This document shows positions 53,522 to 62,484 of a DNA stretch of 64,000 nucleotides, one piece after another; the first letter of the stretch is position 1, and each line of letters begins with the position of its first letter. The notes beneath the pieces were generated by a model. The model had not been told where the DNA came from and did no database searches. It saw nothing but the letters and a program-made list of their open reading frames with translations. The DNA is from Sphingomonas oligoaromativorans (GTDB lineage: Bacteria > Pseudomonadota > Alphaproteobacteria > Sphingomonadales > Sphingomonadaceae), in contig NZ_JAASQK010000006.1 of NCBI RefSeq assembly GCF_011762195.1, forward strand, positions 159,605 through 223,604. Direction: 5' to 3'. The position numbers and the translations under genes are program-made.

Positions 53522-53962
53522 ATGGCGACTTCCCCCTCCGACTCTCCGCCTGACTCCGACATGGAGCGCGAACGCAGCATCGACCGGCTCGACCGCATGG
53601 CGATCGGGCTGTCCAGCCTGTGCCTCGTGCATTGTATCGCAACCGTGCTGCTGGCGGCGACGCTGGCGTCCGCCGGGGCGGCGCTGGCCAATCCGCGCTG
53701 GCACGAGGTGGGCTTCACGCTCGCCATCCTGATCGGCGGGGTGGCGCTGGGGCGGGGCTATCTCGCGCATCGCGACTGGCGGCCGTTGCTGCTCGGCGGG
53801 GCGGGGCTGGCGCTGATGGCGGTCGGCCTGATCCGCGCCGAGGGGCTGCCGGAGATCGCCAGCACCATGGCCGGTGTCGTGCTGCTCGCCTTCGCGCATC
53901 GCCTCAACGCCAGGCGCGGCGCGCATCGGCATGGCCTTGTCGCGGGGCGTCGCCACGCCTAG
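53522..53962 (+). CDS. MerC-domain membrane protein
   Basis: A 146-residue protein with four hydrophobic segments. Near the first is the family motif SSLCLVHCIATVLLAA with the Cys-x3-Cys pair (C-L-V-H-C) used for metal transfer in MerC. The N-terminus is acidic and the C-terminus His/Arg-rich (RGAHRHGLVAGRRHA). MerC proteins carry mercury in mer operons, but here there are no mer genes. With a Zur box upstream and zur downstream, zinc uptake or handling is more likely. Confidence 0.75.
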   Translation: MATSPSDSPPDSDMERERSIDRLDRMAIGLSSLCLVHCIATVLLAATLASAGAALANPRWHEVGFTLAILIGGVALGRGYLAHRDWRPLLLGGAGLALMAVGLIRAEGLPEIASTMAGVVLLAFAHRLNARRGAHRHGLVAGRRHA

Positions 53963-53972
53963 TTTGGCGGGC

Positions 53973-54473
53973 ATGGCCGGAACCCATGCCACCACATCCC
54001 CACGCGTCCACAAGCACGCGCATCATCATGGCGCCGCTTTGGCGTCCGCCGCGCAGGCGACGCTGGAAGCGAAGGGCGAGCAATGGACCGCGCTCCGCTC
54101 GGCCGTGTTCGGCGTCCTGAGCCGGCTGGAGCGGCCGGCCTCGGCCTATGACATCACCGAGCTGCTCTCGCGCGAGCAGGAGCGCCGGGTCGCGGCCAAC
54201 AGCGTCTATCGCATCCTCGACCTGTTCGTGGCGACCAATCTCGCCCAGCGGATCGAGAGCGCCAACGCCTATATCGCCAATCCGCACCCCGGCTGTATGC
54301 ACGACTGCATCTTCCTGGTGTGCGACCGGTGCGGGCAGGCGATCCATGTCGACAACGACGCCGCCGCCGGCCCGGTTCGCGAGGCGGCTCAAAAGGTTGG
54401 CTTCGTTCCCGAGCGTCCCGTGATCGAGGTTCGCGGGCGTTGCGCGGCGTGCGCGGCGGCCACACTCGCCTAA
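53973..54473 (+). CDS. zur: Zinc uptake regulator Zur (Fur family)
   Basis: A 166-residue Fur-family repressor. A His-rich N-terminus (HKHAHHHG) precedes the winged helix (AYDITELLSREQERRVAANSVYRILDLF, of which NSVYRILD is the family hallmark). Structural zinc is likely held by Cys 117/Cys 120 (CDRC) and Cys 157/Cys 160 (CAAC); HDC around residue 110 adds regulatory-site ligands. The pattern favours Zur over Fur. It lies 10 bp after the MerC-like gene in the same operon. Confidence 0.82.
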   Translation: MAGTHATTSPRVHKHAHHHGAALASAAQATLEAKGEQWTALRSAVFGVLSRLERPASAYDITELLSREQERRVAANSVYRILDLFVATNLAQRIESANAYIANPHPGCMHDCIFLVCDRCGQAIHVDNDAAAGPVREAAQKVGFVPERPVIEVRGRCAACAAATLA

Positions 54474-54553
54474 AACCCGCATATTAAGGTTTCTTCACCG
54501 TTCGACAGGACGCGTCGCTTGGCGTAAGCGGTGCGGTCCAAGGAGAGCTATTC

Positions 54554-56479
54554 GTGTCCGATCGCCCCGTGACCCCCTTACTGGACAAAGTTGATACCCC
54601 GGCCGACCTGCGCCGCCTGAAGCCCGAGCAGCTCCGGCAGCTCGCGGACGAGCTGCGCGCCGAGATGATCTCGGTCGTCGGCGTGACGGGCGGCCATCTC
54701 GGTTCCGGCCTCGGCGTGGTGGAGCTGACCACCGCGCTGCATTATGTATTCAACACGCCCGAAGACAAGCTGATCTGGGATGTCGGCCACCAGGCCTATC
54801 CCCACAAGATCCTGACCGGCCGTCGGGACCGCATCCGTACTCTCCGGCAGGGCGGGGGTCTCTCCGGTTTCACGCAGCGGGCCGAGAGCGAATATGATCC
54901 GTTCGGCGCGGCGCATTCGTCGACGTCGATCTCGGCGGCGCTGGGCTTCGCGGTGGCGAACAAGCTCGCCGGAAAGCCGGGCAAGGCGATCGCCGTGATC
55001 GGCGACGGCTCGATGTCGGCGGGCATGGCCTATGAGGCGATGAACAATGCCGAACAGGCGGGCAACCGGCTGGTCGTCATCCTCAACGACAACGACATGT
55101 CGATCGCGCCGCCGGTGGGCGGCCTGTCCGCCTATCTGGCGCGCATCGTGTCGTCGGCGCCGTTCCTCAATCTGCGCGATCTCGCCAAGAAGCTGGTCAA
55201 GCGCCTGCCGCGTCCGCTCGCCGACGCCGCGCGCAAGACCGACGAGTTCGCCCGTGGCATGGCGATCGGCGGCACGCTCTTCGAGGAGCTGGGCTTCTAT
55301 TATGTCGGCCCGATCGACGGCCATAATCTCGACCATCTGATCCCGGTGCTCGAGAATGTGCGCGACGCGGCGGAAGGCCCGATCCTGATCCACGTCGTCA
55401 CCAAGAAGGGCCATGGCTATGCGCCGGCCGAGCAGGCGGCGGACAAATATCACGGCGTGCAGAAGTTCGACGTCATCACCGGCGAGCAGGTGAAGGGGCC
55501 GGCCGGTCCGCCAAGCTATACGGCCGTCTTCGCCAAGGCCCTGCTTGCCGAGGCGGAGCGCGACAGCACGATCTGCGCGATCACGGCGGCGATGCCGTCG
55601 GGCACCGGGCTCGACAAGTTCCAGCAGAAGTTCCCGGAGCGGACCTTCGACGTCGGCATCGCCGAGCAGCACGCCGTCACCTTCGCGGCCGGCCTCGCCG
55701 CGCAGGGGCAGCGCCCGTTCTGCGCGATCTACTCGACCTTCCTTCAGCGCGCCTATGACCAGGTGGTCCATGACGTCGCGATCCAGAACCTGCCGGTCCG
55801 CTTCGCGATCGACCGCGCCGGCCTGGTCGGCGCCGACGGCTCGACCCATGCCGGCTCGTTCGACATCACCTATCTCGCGACGCTGCCCAACATGGTGGTG
55901 ATGGCGGCCGCCGACGAGGCGGAGCTGGTCCATATGGTCCACACCGCCGCGCTCTATGACGACGGCCCCATCGCGCTGCGCTATCCGCGCGGCAACGGCA
56001 TCGGCGTCGAGCTGCCCGCCAAGCCGCAGAAGCTGGAGATCGGCAAGGGCCGCATCGTCCGCGAGGGCAAGAAGGTGGTGATCCTGTCGCTCGGCACGCG
56101 CCTCGAAGAGGCGCTGAAGGCGGCCGATCGCCTCGACGCGCAGGGCCTCTCCACCACGGTGGCCGACCTGCGCTTCGCCAAGCCGCTCGACGCCAAGCTG
56201 ATCCGCAAGCTCTGCACCACGCATGAGGTTGTCCTCACCGTGGAGGAAGGCGCGGTCGGCGGCCTCGGCGCGCATGTGCTGACGCTGGCCTCCGACGAAG
56301 GGCTGGTCGATGCGGGGCTCAAGATTCGCACGCTGCGCCTGCCGGATATCTTCCAGGCGCAGGACAAGCCCGAGAAGCAATATGCCGAGGCCCGGCTCGA
56401 CGCCGATGCGATGGTGGACACCGTGCTGAAGGCACTGCGCCACAATTCGGTGGGCGTCGTCGGCGAGGCCCGCGCCTGA
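54554..56479 (+). CDS. dxs: 1-deoxy-D-xylulose-5-phosphate synthase
   Basis: The 641-residue TPP enzyme that joins pyruvate and glyceraldehyde 3-phosphate in the first step of the MEP isoprenoid pathway. [20 protein letters not shown] motif [33 protein letters not shown] and [19 protein letters not shown] are all present. Start at GTG 54,554, six bases after AGGAGAG. It supplies precursors for carotenoids and quinones. Confidence 0.96.
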   Translation: MSDRPVTPLLDKVDTPADLRRLKPEQLRQLADELRAEMISVVGVTGGHLGSGLGVVELTTALHYVFNTPEDKLIWDVGHQAYPHKILTGRRDRIRTLRQGGGLSGFTQRAESEYDPFGAAHSSTSISAALGFAVANKLAGKPGKAIAVIGDGSMSAGMAYEAMNNAEQAGNRLVVILNDNDMSIAPPVGGLSAYLARIVSSAPFLNLRDLAKKLVKRLPRPLADAARKTDEFARGMAIGGTLFEELGFYYVGPIDGHNLDHLIPVLENVRDAAEGPILIHVVTKKGHGYAPAEQAADKYHGVQKFDVITGEQVKGPAGPPSYTAVFAKALLAEAERDSTICAITAAMPSGTGLDKFQQKFPERTFDVGIAEQHAVTFAAGLAAQGQRPFCAIYSTFLQRAYDQVVHDVAIQNLPVRFAIDRAGLVGADGSTHAGSFDITYLATLPNMVVMAAADEAELVHMVHTAALYDDGPIALRYPRGNGIGVELPAKPQKLEIGKGRIVREGKKVVILSLGTRLEEALKAADRLDAQGLSTTVADLRFAKPLDAKLIRKLCTTHEVVLTVEEGAVGGLGAHVLTLASDEGLVDAGLKIRTLRLPDIFQAQDKPEKQYAEARLDADAMVDTVLKALRHNSVGVVGEARA

Positions 56480-56550
56480 CCATTCCCCGGCCCGCCTCCC
56501 GCGCAAGGGATGGCGGGCCGGGACTTCCCCGCATCGCGGCGGCGGACATG

Positions 56551-56584
56551 AAAAAGCCGCCGGGGCCTGAGGCCACGACGGCTT
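56551..56584 (-). terminator. Terminator of the 27-residue peptide gene
   Basis: On the minus strand AAGCCG pairs with CGGCTT with an inner GGCC-TCA-GGCC, followed by TTTTT. It lies 57 bp past the stop of the small gene and points away from it. Confidence 0.65.
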
Positions 56585-56640
56585 GGACATCCGGCCGGAG
56601 CCGGGAGGGAGCTGCTATGCGTCCCTTGTCATGGGTGCGA

Positions 56641-56724
56641 TCAGTGGATCAGGATCGTCCCGATCGCCAGCGCCTGAGCGCCCACCATCGCCGCGAGCAG
56701 AGCCGCGCCTTCGAACATACGCAT
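56641..56724 (-). CDS. 27-residue membrane peptide
   Basis: ATG 56,724 follows AAGGAAACACTCC. The product MRMFEGAALLAAMVGAQALA then IGTILIH has one hydrophobic helix, an acidic residue near the N-terminus and almost no soluble part. It stands alone on the minus strand between dxs and tlyA, with a leader hairpin upstream and a terminator downstream, so it looks like a complete small transcription unit. No family recognised. It may modulate a membrane complex, or be a toxin-like peptide controlled by the leader. Confidence 0.55.
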   Translation of the reverse strand: MRMFEGAALLAAMVGAQALAIGTILIH

Positions 56725-56747
56725 GGAGTGTTTCCTTGTGTGGACGC

Positions 56748-56788
56748 GCAGGGCAACGGCTAGGGAGGGGGGAGCGGCGTTGCCCTGC
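56748..56788. promoter_or_regulatory. 11-bp inverted repeat upstream of the membrane peptide
   Basis: GCAGGGCAACG (56,748-56,758) and CGTTGCCCTGC (56,778-56,788) are exact complements around a 19-nt purine-rich loop. It lies 24 bp before the peptide start on the minus strand; either an operator or a leader RNA hairpin. Confidence 0.55.
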
Positions 56789-56885
56789 GACAAAGCGACA
56801 GATATGAGCGACGAAACTTTATTACAAGTGTGAGTAATGTCCGCGCGATTGCGTGGACTGCAATTTTAGGGAGTCCGCCGGTTCC

Positions 56886-57641
56886 ATGAGCCGCACCGTC
56901 CGCGCCGACCAGCTCGTCACCGACCGCGGCCTCGCCGAAAGCCGGACCCGCGCGCAGGCGCTGATCCTCGCCGGGCTGGTCTATACGGGCGATCGCAAGG
57001 TGGAGAAGGCGGGCCAGCCGCTCCCGCCCGACGCGCCGCTGGAGGTGAAGGGGCGGGATCATCCCTGGGTGTCGCGCGGCGGGCTCAAGCTCGATCATGC
57101 GCTCACCCATTTCGGCTGGGATGCGACGGGCCTTGTCGCGGTGGATGTCGGCGCCTCGACCGGGGGCTTCACCGACGTGCTGCTGACGCGCGGGGCGGCG
57201 AAGGTCTATGCGGTGGACGTCGGCCATGGCCAGCTCGCGTGGAAGCTGCGCTCCGACGATCGCGTGGTGGTGCTGGAGCGGACGAATGCCCGCCATCTGA
57301 CCGCCGAGCATATCCCCGATCCGATCGATCTCATTGTGTGCGATGCGAGCTTCATCGCGCTTTCCAAGGTGCTGCCCGCCGCGCTCGATCTGGCGAGGTC
57401 GGGCGCGCGGCTCGCCGCGCTCATCAAGCCGCAGTTCGAGGCGGGGCGCGAGGAGGTGGGCAAGGGCGGCGTCGTGCGCGATCCGGCCGTCCATGCCCGT
57501 GTGTGTGACGAGACGGTCGCGTGGCTCGGCTCGATCGGCTGGACGGTGGCGGGCGTCACCACCAGCCCGATCACCGGGCCGGAGGGAAATGTCGAGTTCC
57601 TCGTTGCCGCAATGAAACAGGTTCGAGACAGCGACGGTTGA
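56886..57641 (+). CDS. tlyA: TlyA family 16S/23S rRNA 2'-O-methyltransferase
   Basis: A 251-residue protein. An N-terminal S4 RNA-binding domain (ADQLVTDRGLAESRTRAQAL) joins a Rossmann methyltransferase with AdoMet motif DVGASTGGFTDVLL and KPQFEAGREEVGKGGVVRD. TlyA methylates ribose of rRNA cytidines; older names call it haemolysin. ATG 56,886 gives the usual start SRTVRADQ. Confidence 0.9.
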   Translation: MSRTVRADQLVTDRGLAESRTRAQALILAGLVYTGDRKVEKAGQPLPPDAPLEVKGRDHPWVSRGGLKLDHALTHFGWDATGLVAVDVGASTGGFTDVLLTRGAAKVYAVDVGHGQLAWKLRSDDRVVVLERTNARHLTAEHIPDPIDLIVCDASFIALSKVLPAALDLARSGARLAALIKPQFEAGREEVGKGGVVRDPAVHARVCDETVAWLGSIGWTVAGVTTSPITGPEGNVEFLVAAMKQVRDSDG

Positions 57642-57716
57642 CGGCGCGTCCCAAGTCGATACCTCCATGGTCCCGAAACGGGGCATATGCCGCTCTTGGC
57701 GGCCAGGGGTGACGAG

Positions 57717-58271
57717 ATGAGTGAACTGGCGCTGCCGGGGCAGCTTCGAATGTCGTTCGTGCGGGTGGCGCTCGTCACGGTGCCGGTGATCCTGTTCCTC
57801 GGCATCCTTTCGGGCGTGGCGGCCGGATCGGGTTACGGCAATCCGTGGTTCGCGGCGCTGGCCAAGCCCTCGCTGATGCCGCCGGGCTGGGCGTTCCCCG
57901 TGGCGTGGACGCTGCTCTACATCCTGATCGGGCTGGCGCTCTCCATGGTCCTCGCCGCGCGGGGCGCGGGCGGGCGAGGCGTGGCGATCACGCTGTTCGT
58001 CGTGCAGTTCGCGCTGAACCTCGCCTGGTCGCCCACCTTCTTCGCCGCGCACGAGGTGACGATCGCCTTCGCCATCATCCTGCTGATGATCGTGCTGACC
58101 GTCGCGACCGTGCTGGCCTTCGCGCGCGTGCGGCCCCGGGCGGCGGCGCTGATGCTGCCCTATCTGGCGTGGCTGTGCTTCGCGGCGTGGCTCAATCACG
58201 AGATCGAGATCCTCAATCCTGCCGCCGCGACGCTTGCGCCGACGGCGTCGAGCGCCCAAGTGCAGCTCTGA
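57717..58271 (+). CDS. tspO: TspO/MBR family tryptophan-rich sensory protein
   Basis: A 184-residue membrane protein with five helices. WFAALAKPSLMPPGWAFP and the LLYILIGLAL, NLAWSPTFFAAHE, PYLAWLCFAAWLNHEI segments are the TspO signature. Bacterial TspO binds porphyrins and affects photosynthesis or stress responses. Start at ATG 57,717 after AGGGGTGACGAG; an upstream ATG at 57,687 is possible. The first ~12 residues are a soluble extension. Confidence 0.92.
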   Translation: MSELALPGQLRMSFVRVALVTVPVILFLGILSGVAAGSGYGNPWFAALAKPSLMPPGWAFPVAWTLLYILIGLALSMVLAARGAGGRGVAITLFVVQFALNLAWSPTFFAAHEVTIAFAIILLMIVLTVATVLAFARVRPRAAALMLPYLAWLCFAAWLNHEIEILNPAAATLAPTASSAQVQL

Positions 58272-58306
58272 TGCGGGGCGGGTTCGTTCCACGGGGAGAT
58301 TTTGAG

Positions 58307-58567
58307 ATGCAGTCCGAGAATCGTTTCTTCGATGATGTCGTGAAGCTGATGAACGGCGTCGCGGGCACCGTCGCCGGCGCCGGCCGCGAGGCCGAGGCGC
58401 AGTTCCGCGAGAAGGCCAAGGGCTTCTTCGGCGGCATGGACTTCGTCAGCCGCGAGGAGTTCGACGCCGTGAAGGCGATGGCCGCCGCCGCGCGCGACGA
58501 GGCCGATCAGCTCAAGGCCCGGCTCGACGCGCTGGAAGCCAAGCTGTCCGGCGGGGCGGGCGCCTGA
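58307..58567 (+). CDS. ubiK: UbiK-type ubiquinone biosynthesis accessory protein
   Basis: An 86-residue coiled-coil protein of the BMFP family. ENRFFDDVVKLMNGVAGTVAG at the N-terminus and the closing heptads EADQLKARLDALEAKL are characteristic. UbiK trimers help ubiquinone hydroxylation steps. Ribosome site ACGGGGAGATTTTGAG. Confidence 0.85.
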   Translation: MQSENRFFDDVVKLMNGVAGTVAGAGREAEAQFREKAKGFFGGMDFVSREEFDAVKAMAAAARDEADQLKARLDALEAKLSGGAGA

Positions 58568-58669
58568 TCCTTTTCTCCACAGTTTTCGTGGGAAGCGCCC
58601 CTTGCCGTAAGCCGTGCGGGCCGTCACAGCTTGGCGTACCGCGGCGGATGCGGTAGGGGCGGGGCCAGG

Positions 58670-59182
58670 ATGAATCTCGACGATCTCGAGGACGCGCACA
58701 ACGACGCGAGTGCGCCGATCGACATGCTGGAAAGCTATTTCCAGGCGCATGGCTGGACGTGCGAGCGCATGGGCGACGACGAGATCGTCGCCACCGTGCA
58801 GGGAAGCTGGACGCAGTACGAGCTGCGCGGCGTGTGGCGCCCGGAGGATCGCGTCCTCCAGTTCCTCGCCATGCCCGACATCCGCGTGCCCGCCGACAAG
58901 AGGCTGGCGGTCTATGAGACGATCGGCCTCATCAACGAGCAGCTCTGGCTCGGCCATTTCGAGCTGTGGGCGGCGTCCGGCCTCGCGCTCTACCGCAACG
59001 CGACGCTGGTCGAGGGCGATGGCGAGAGCGTGCTGTCGCTCGATCAGGCCGAGACGCTGATCGAGACCGCGATCGACGAGTGCGAGCGCTTCTATCCGGT
59101 GTTCCAGTTCGTGCTGTGGGGCAACAAGTCGCCGGCCGACGCGATCGCCGCCGCCCTGATCGAGACGCGCGGCGAGGCCTGA
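58670..59182 (+). CDS. YbjN domain-containing protein
   Basis: A 170-residue acidic cytoplasmic protein with the YbjN (bacterial sensory transduction regulator) fold, a type III secretion chaperone-like alpha/beta unit. IDMLESYFQAHGWTCERM starts the domain. In alphaproteobacteria it usually sits upstream of proC, as here. A small hairpin TACCGC-GGCGGAT-GCGGTA at 58,637-58,655 precedes the ribosome site. Confidence 0.85.
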   Translation: MNLDDLEDAHNDASAPIDMLESYFQAHGWTCERMGDDEIVATVQGSWTQYELRGVWRPEDRVLQFLAMPDIRVPADKRLAVYETIGLINEQLWLGHFELWAASGLALYRNATLVEGDGESVLSLDQAETLIETAIDECERFYPVFQFVLWGNKSPADAIAAALIETRGEA

Positions 59183-59207
59183 GCGCCTCGCCTTCGGGAG
59201 AGACTTC

Positions 59208-60023
59208 ATGACCATCGCAGGCAATGGCCCGATCTGGCTGGCGGGCGCCGGCAATATGGGCGGGGCGATGCTGCGCGGCTGGCTCGGCGCGGGCGTGGAG
59301 GCGGCGCGCGTGCTCGTCATCCGCCCCTCCGGCGCGGCCGTGGATGGTGGCGTGCAGGTGCTGAAAAGCCCGCCGCCCGATGGCGAGATGCCCGCTGTTC
59401 TGGTGCTGGCGATGAAGCCGCAGAAGCTCGACGAGGCCGTGCCCGCGCTCGCCCCGATGGTCGGCGAGGGGACGCTGGTCGTCTCGGTGCTGGCGGGCGT
59501 CGAGGTGGCATCGCTGGCGAAGCGCTTCCCCAGGCATCGCGGCATCGTGCGCGTGATGCCCAACACGCCGGTCGCGATCGGCAAGGGCGTGGCGCTGCTC
59601 CATGCCGACGCCCGCACCGACGCGGCGACCCGCGCCGAGGCGGAGGAGCTGGCCCGCCCGCTCGGCCTCACCGAATGGATTCCCGACGAGACGCTGTTCG
59701 GGGCGGCGACCGCGCTTTCCGGCTGCGGCCCGGCCTTCCTGTTCCGCTTCATCGACGCGATGGCGAAGGCGGGCGCGAAGCTCGGCCTCGACGAGGCGCA
59801 GGCCGCGCGGCTCGCGCTGGCGACGGTCGAGGGCGCGGCTTTGCTCGCGGCCGGATCGGACGAGAACCCGGCCCGGCTCGCCGACCGCGTGGCCAGCCCC
59901 GGCGGCTCGACCCGCGCCGGCCTCAACGTCCTCGACGAGGGCGCGGCGCTCGACCGGCTGATGGCGTCGGTGCTGAAGGCCTCCTTCGATCGCAACGAGG
60001 AAATGGCCGCCGCGGCGCGCTGA
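59208..60023 (+). CDS. proC: Pyrroline-5-carboxylate reductase
   Basis: The 271-residue last enzyme of proline synthesis. Rossmann motif WLAGAGNMGGAML, MPNTPVAIGKGV, and the C-terminal signature LFGAATALSGCGPAF followed by DRVASPGGSTRAGL. Full length; 25 bp after the YbjN gene with AGAGACTTC as ribosome site. Confidence 0.95.
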   Translation: MTIAGNGPIWLAGAGNMGGAMLRGWLGAGVEAARVLVIRPSGAAVDGGVQVLKSPPPDGEMPAVLVLAMKPQKLDEAVPALAPMVGEGTLVVSVLAGVEVASLAKRFPRHRGIVRVMPNTPVAIGKGVALLHADARTDAATRAEAEELARPLGLTEWIPDETLFGAATALSGCGPAFLFRFIDAMAKAGAKLGLDEAQAARLALATVEGAALLAAGSDENPARLADRVASPGGSTRAGLNVLDEGAALDRLMASVLKASFDRNEEMAAAAR

Positions 60024-60615
60024 GGGCGCGTGGGGCCTGCGGGTGGGCTCGCCCGTGTATGACGGACGGGGTCGGATGCGCCTCGCGCGGTTTTGCCGGG
60101 ATCGGCGACGGCACGCCCTGCAATGGGCGTCCTGCGGGAAGGCCTGTTGGATTTGCGGGCGCATTTCGCCCGTCGTTCGCAGCACGAGGGGGAAGCGACC
60201 GGCGCGTCCTTCGCCATGCACCCGGCGGGGGCGGGCAGCGTGAGGGGCGTGGGTTCACGCCCGTCGGTGCGCCCTTGGGGTTAGGCGGCCGTGCCGGGGA
60301 CGTCCTGTTGGCGGGACGGAGCCTGCACGGTGGCCGTTGAGGGAAAGTTGCGAAGCTTCGGCTGAACCGGATGACTTCGCGCCGGTCGCCCGGAAAGATG
60401 CGAACATCTCACCGAACCTCATCCACCGCACCATGGCCAAGGGTACGGAAGACGGGTGCTTTATAACCTATTTGGATTATCACGTCAAGAGTGTTGCTAT
60501 GGCAGTGGTTTGCACAGTCGATGCCTGCGCGGATGGTCAAGAGCAAGTCTGGTATGGCGGGAGTTGGTGGGAAGCGGACATTGCCGGTCATCACCTTTTC
60601 ACCTAATCTCGGCCG
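60024..60615. other. 592-bp region without a convincing gene
   Basis: Composition changes here: from about 60,340 to 60,900 the DNA is clearly less GC-rich than the flanks. A 57-codon frame from ATG 60,433 to 60,606 (start AKGTEDGCFITYLDYHV) is open, but it has no clear ribosome site and I recognise nothing in it. The proC-proximal 300 bp are GC-rich and look noncoding. Confidence 0.4.
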
Positions 60616-60897
60616 ATGTCCCTCTACCGAAAAGCATGGTTGTTTACCGGCTGGACCCTGCTGATGTTCGTCACGACCCCTCTCTGGCTATTCTGGCCTG
60701 TTAGTCGCTGGGGAATGGTTGCCGCATTGCCGGGCATGGCGTTTTGGCTCGCGCATGGCGCTGTTTCGCTATGGCTGTTTCGTTGCCCCGTTTGCCGAAC
60801 TTCCCCGTTCACAACCCGAATGGGTTTCGTGGGTATAAGCCATCCTTGGCCACGCCGCTCCTGTTCGAAATGCAGCCAGGACCTCCGCGCAACGTAG
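60616..60897 (+). CDS. Small membrane protein with C-terminal zinc-ribbon cysteines
   Basis: A 93-residue protein with two hydrophobic segments (AWLFTGWTLLMFVTTPLWLFW and GMVAALPGMAFWLAHGAVSLWL) followed by two Cys pairs, RCPVC and SCSKC, about 25 residues apart, which could bind zinc. No ribosome site is obvious before ATG 60,616. It lies in the lower-GC stretch. Family unknown to me; the regular layout makes it more likely than not to be real. Confidence 0.5.
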   Translation: MSLYRKAWLFTGWTLLMFVTTPLWLFWPVSRWGMVAALPGMAFWLAHGAVSLWLFRCPVCRTSPFTTRMGFVGISHPWPRRSCSKCSQDLRAT

Positions 60898-60935
60898 GTC
60901 TGCAACTGGGCGAAACCCGCCTTCGCCCGCCCACC

Positions 60936-61427
60936 TTATCCTCCGCGCAGCTTCATCAGCATCGGCCGATCGGCGGGCGGCACCAGCCCTTCCAGCACCT
61001 GCCAGAAGCCCGCCACCGCCGCCGGCCCCGCCTCGGCATAGGCGGCCGAGAGGCGCGAGCGGAGCATCCCGAACAATTCCGCCTCCAGCGCGGTGCCGGC
61101 GGGCGTCAGCCTGAGGAGCCGCTGCCGCCGGTCGTCGCGGCCGACCTGCGTCTCGACCAGCCCGCGCGCGGTCAGCTCGTTGAGCGCGCGGCCGAGCGAC
61201 TGCTTGGTGATCCCGAGCAGGCCGAGCAGCGTGCTCACCGTCAATCCGGGCTGGCGGGCGATGAAATAGAGCGCGCGATGATGCGCCCGGCCGAGCCCGT
61301 CGGCCGCCAGCCGCTCGTCCACCGCCTGGAGCAGATGGCCATAGCCGAAGAACAGCAGCTCGACGCCGCGACGGATCTCGGCTTCGCGCAGGAACAGCGG
61401 AGAGGCGGGGCTCGGCGAAACGGGCAT
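60936..61427 (-). CDS. MarR-family transcriptional regulator
   Basis: A 163-residue regulator with a winged helix (LTVSTLLGLLGITKQSLGRALNELTARGLVE) and wing RDDRRQRLLRLTPAG, the classical MarR DxRxxxLxLT pattern. The first ~15 residues are Pro/Ser-rich. Start ATG 61,427. Divergent from a HAD gene 84 bp away with a dyad between them. Confidence 0.9.
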   Translation of the reverse strand: MPVSPSPASPLFLREAEIRRGVELLFFGYGHLLQAVDERLAADGLGRAHHRALYFIARQPGLTVSTLLGLLGITKQSLGRALNELTARGLVETQVGRDDRRQRLLRLTPAGTALEAELFGMLRSRLSAAYAEAGPAAVAGFWQVLEGLVPPADRPMLMKLRGG

Positions 61428-61437
61428 GTTGACCTGC

Positions 61438-61454
61438 CTAGGCGCGCTCCCTAG
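61438..61454. promoter_or_regulatory. Candidate MarR operator
   Basis: CTAGG-CGCGCTC-CCTAG, a 17-bp dyad with 5-bp arms, 11 bp upstream of the MarR start and 58 bp upstream of the HAD start. Size and place fit a MarR-type operator. Confidence 0.45.
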
Positions 61455-61511
61455 CTGTGCGCAAGCGTCCAGCCGCCCGGCCGGCCGCGCCCCCTCATCA
61501 GGAGCCGGATC

Positions 61512-62219
61512 TTGACCGCGCTTGCCCCGTCCGCCGTTCCGCTTGCCCCTCTGCCGCGGGCCGTCGCCGCCGTGGTGTTCGACATGGACGGCACGCTGCT
61601 CGACACCGAGGCGGTGCATCGCGTCACGATGCAGGCGGCGGCCGACGCGCTCGGCCATACGCTGAGCGACGCGCTGTTCCGCGAGCTGGTCGGCGTCCAT
61701 CGCGACGTGAACACGCAGACGCTGCTCGCCCATTTCGGCCCCGATTTCCCGATGGAGGAATTCTATCGCGACGGCGACGCGCGCTTCGATGCGATGTGGC
61801 GCGCGGGCGTGCCCTTCCGCCCCGGCGCGCGGGAGTTGCTGGAGACGCTGAAGGCGGCCGGCCTACCGCTGGCGGTCGCGACCTCGACCGCGAGCCCCTT
61901 CGCCGAGGAGCGGCTGGCGCATTCCGGCATCCTCGATTTCTTCGCGACGGTGGTGACGCGCAGCGACGTGACGCGGCCCAAGCCGGATGCCGAGCCCTAT
62001 CTGCTGGCGGCGGCGCGCCTCGGCCTCGATCCGCGCGATTGCGTGGCGGTGGAGGATTCGCCCAACGGCCTGCGCGCGGGCGCGGCGGCGGGGATGATGG
62101 CGCTGCTCGTGCCGGACCTGATCCCGCCGACCGCCGAGACGGAGGCGCTGGCGACGGCGGTGCTGCCCGATCTGGCGGCGGTGGGGGCCTTGATCGGGCG
62201 ATCGTCGCACCGGATCTGA
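61512..62219 (+). CDS. HAD-superfamily phosphatase, beta-phosphoglucomutase-like
   Basis: A 235-residue subfamily IA hydrolase. Nucleophile motif VVFDMDGTLLDTEAVH, then STASPFAEERL (motif II), KPDAEPYLLAAARL (motif III) and VAVEDSPNGLRAGAAAGM (motif IV). TTG 61,512 is the best start, seven bases after AGGAG; there is no ATG before the nucleophile motif. Substrate unknown, probably a sugar phosphate or 2-phosphoglycolate. Confidence 0.9.
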   Translation: MTALAPSAVPLAPLPRAVAAVVFDMDGTLLDTEAVHRVTMQAAADALGHTLSDALFRELVGVHRDVNTQTLLAHFGPDFPMEEFYRDGDARFDAMWRAGVPFRPGARELLETLKAAGLPLAVATSTASPFAEERLAHSGILDFFATVVTRSDVTRPKPDAEPYLLAAARLGLDPRDCVAVEDSPNGLRAGAAAGMMALLVPDLIPPTAETEALATAVLPDLAAVGALIGRSSHRI

Positions 62220-62277
62220 CGGGATGCGCGGCCGGGCTTTTCACGGGCGCGAAGCTCCGCTAGGGGAGCGCGCACAT

Positions 62278-62352
62278 TGGGGCGTCGCCAAGCGGTAAGG
62301 CACCGGTTTTTGGTACCGGCATTCGCAGGTTCGAATCCTGCCGCCCCAGCCA
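62278..62352 (+). tRNA. tRNA-Gln(TTG)
   Basis: A 75-nt cloverleaf: acceptor TGGGGCG pairs with CGCCCCA, D-arm GCCAAGCGGTAAGGC, anticodon stem CCGGT/ACCGG with anticodon TTG in loop TTTTGGT, T-arm with GGTTCGAATCC, and encoded CCA. It is intact, and its 3' end is the probable attachment site for the integrase downstream. Confidence 0.97.
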
Positions 62353-62484
62353 CCGCGCTGTTTCAGCATGACCCAGACAGCGCCACGACGTCCCCCGGAA
62401 CAGCCAAAAACGCCCGGATTGCAGACTGTTCTGGCGCAGGTTGTCTCGGGCCGACCTCTTGCAGCTCGACGCCAGCAGTGGCAA

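Noticed and set aside
53523..53962. Mercury resistance operon
   Set aside because: The MerC-like protein stands with zur and a Zur box; no merR, merT, merP or merA is present.
54578..56590. Minus-strand open frame of 670 codons
   Set aside because: Antisense to dxs, which has all family motifs.
60433..60606. Small gene of 57 codons after proC
   Set aside because: No ribosome site, no recognisable domain; left as part of the unassigned region.
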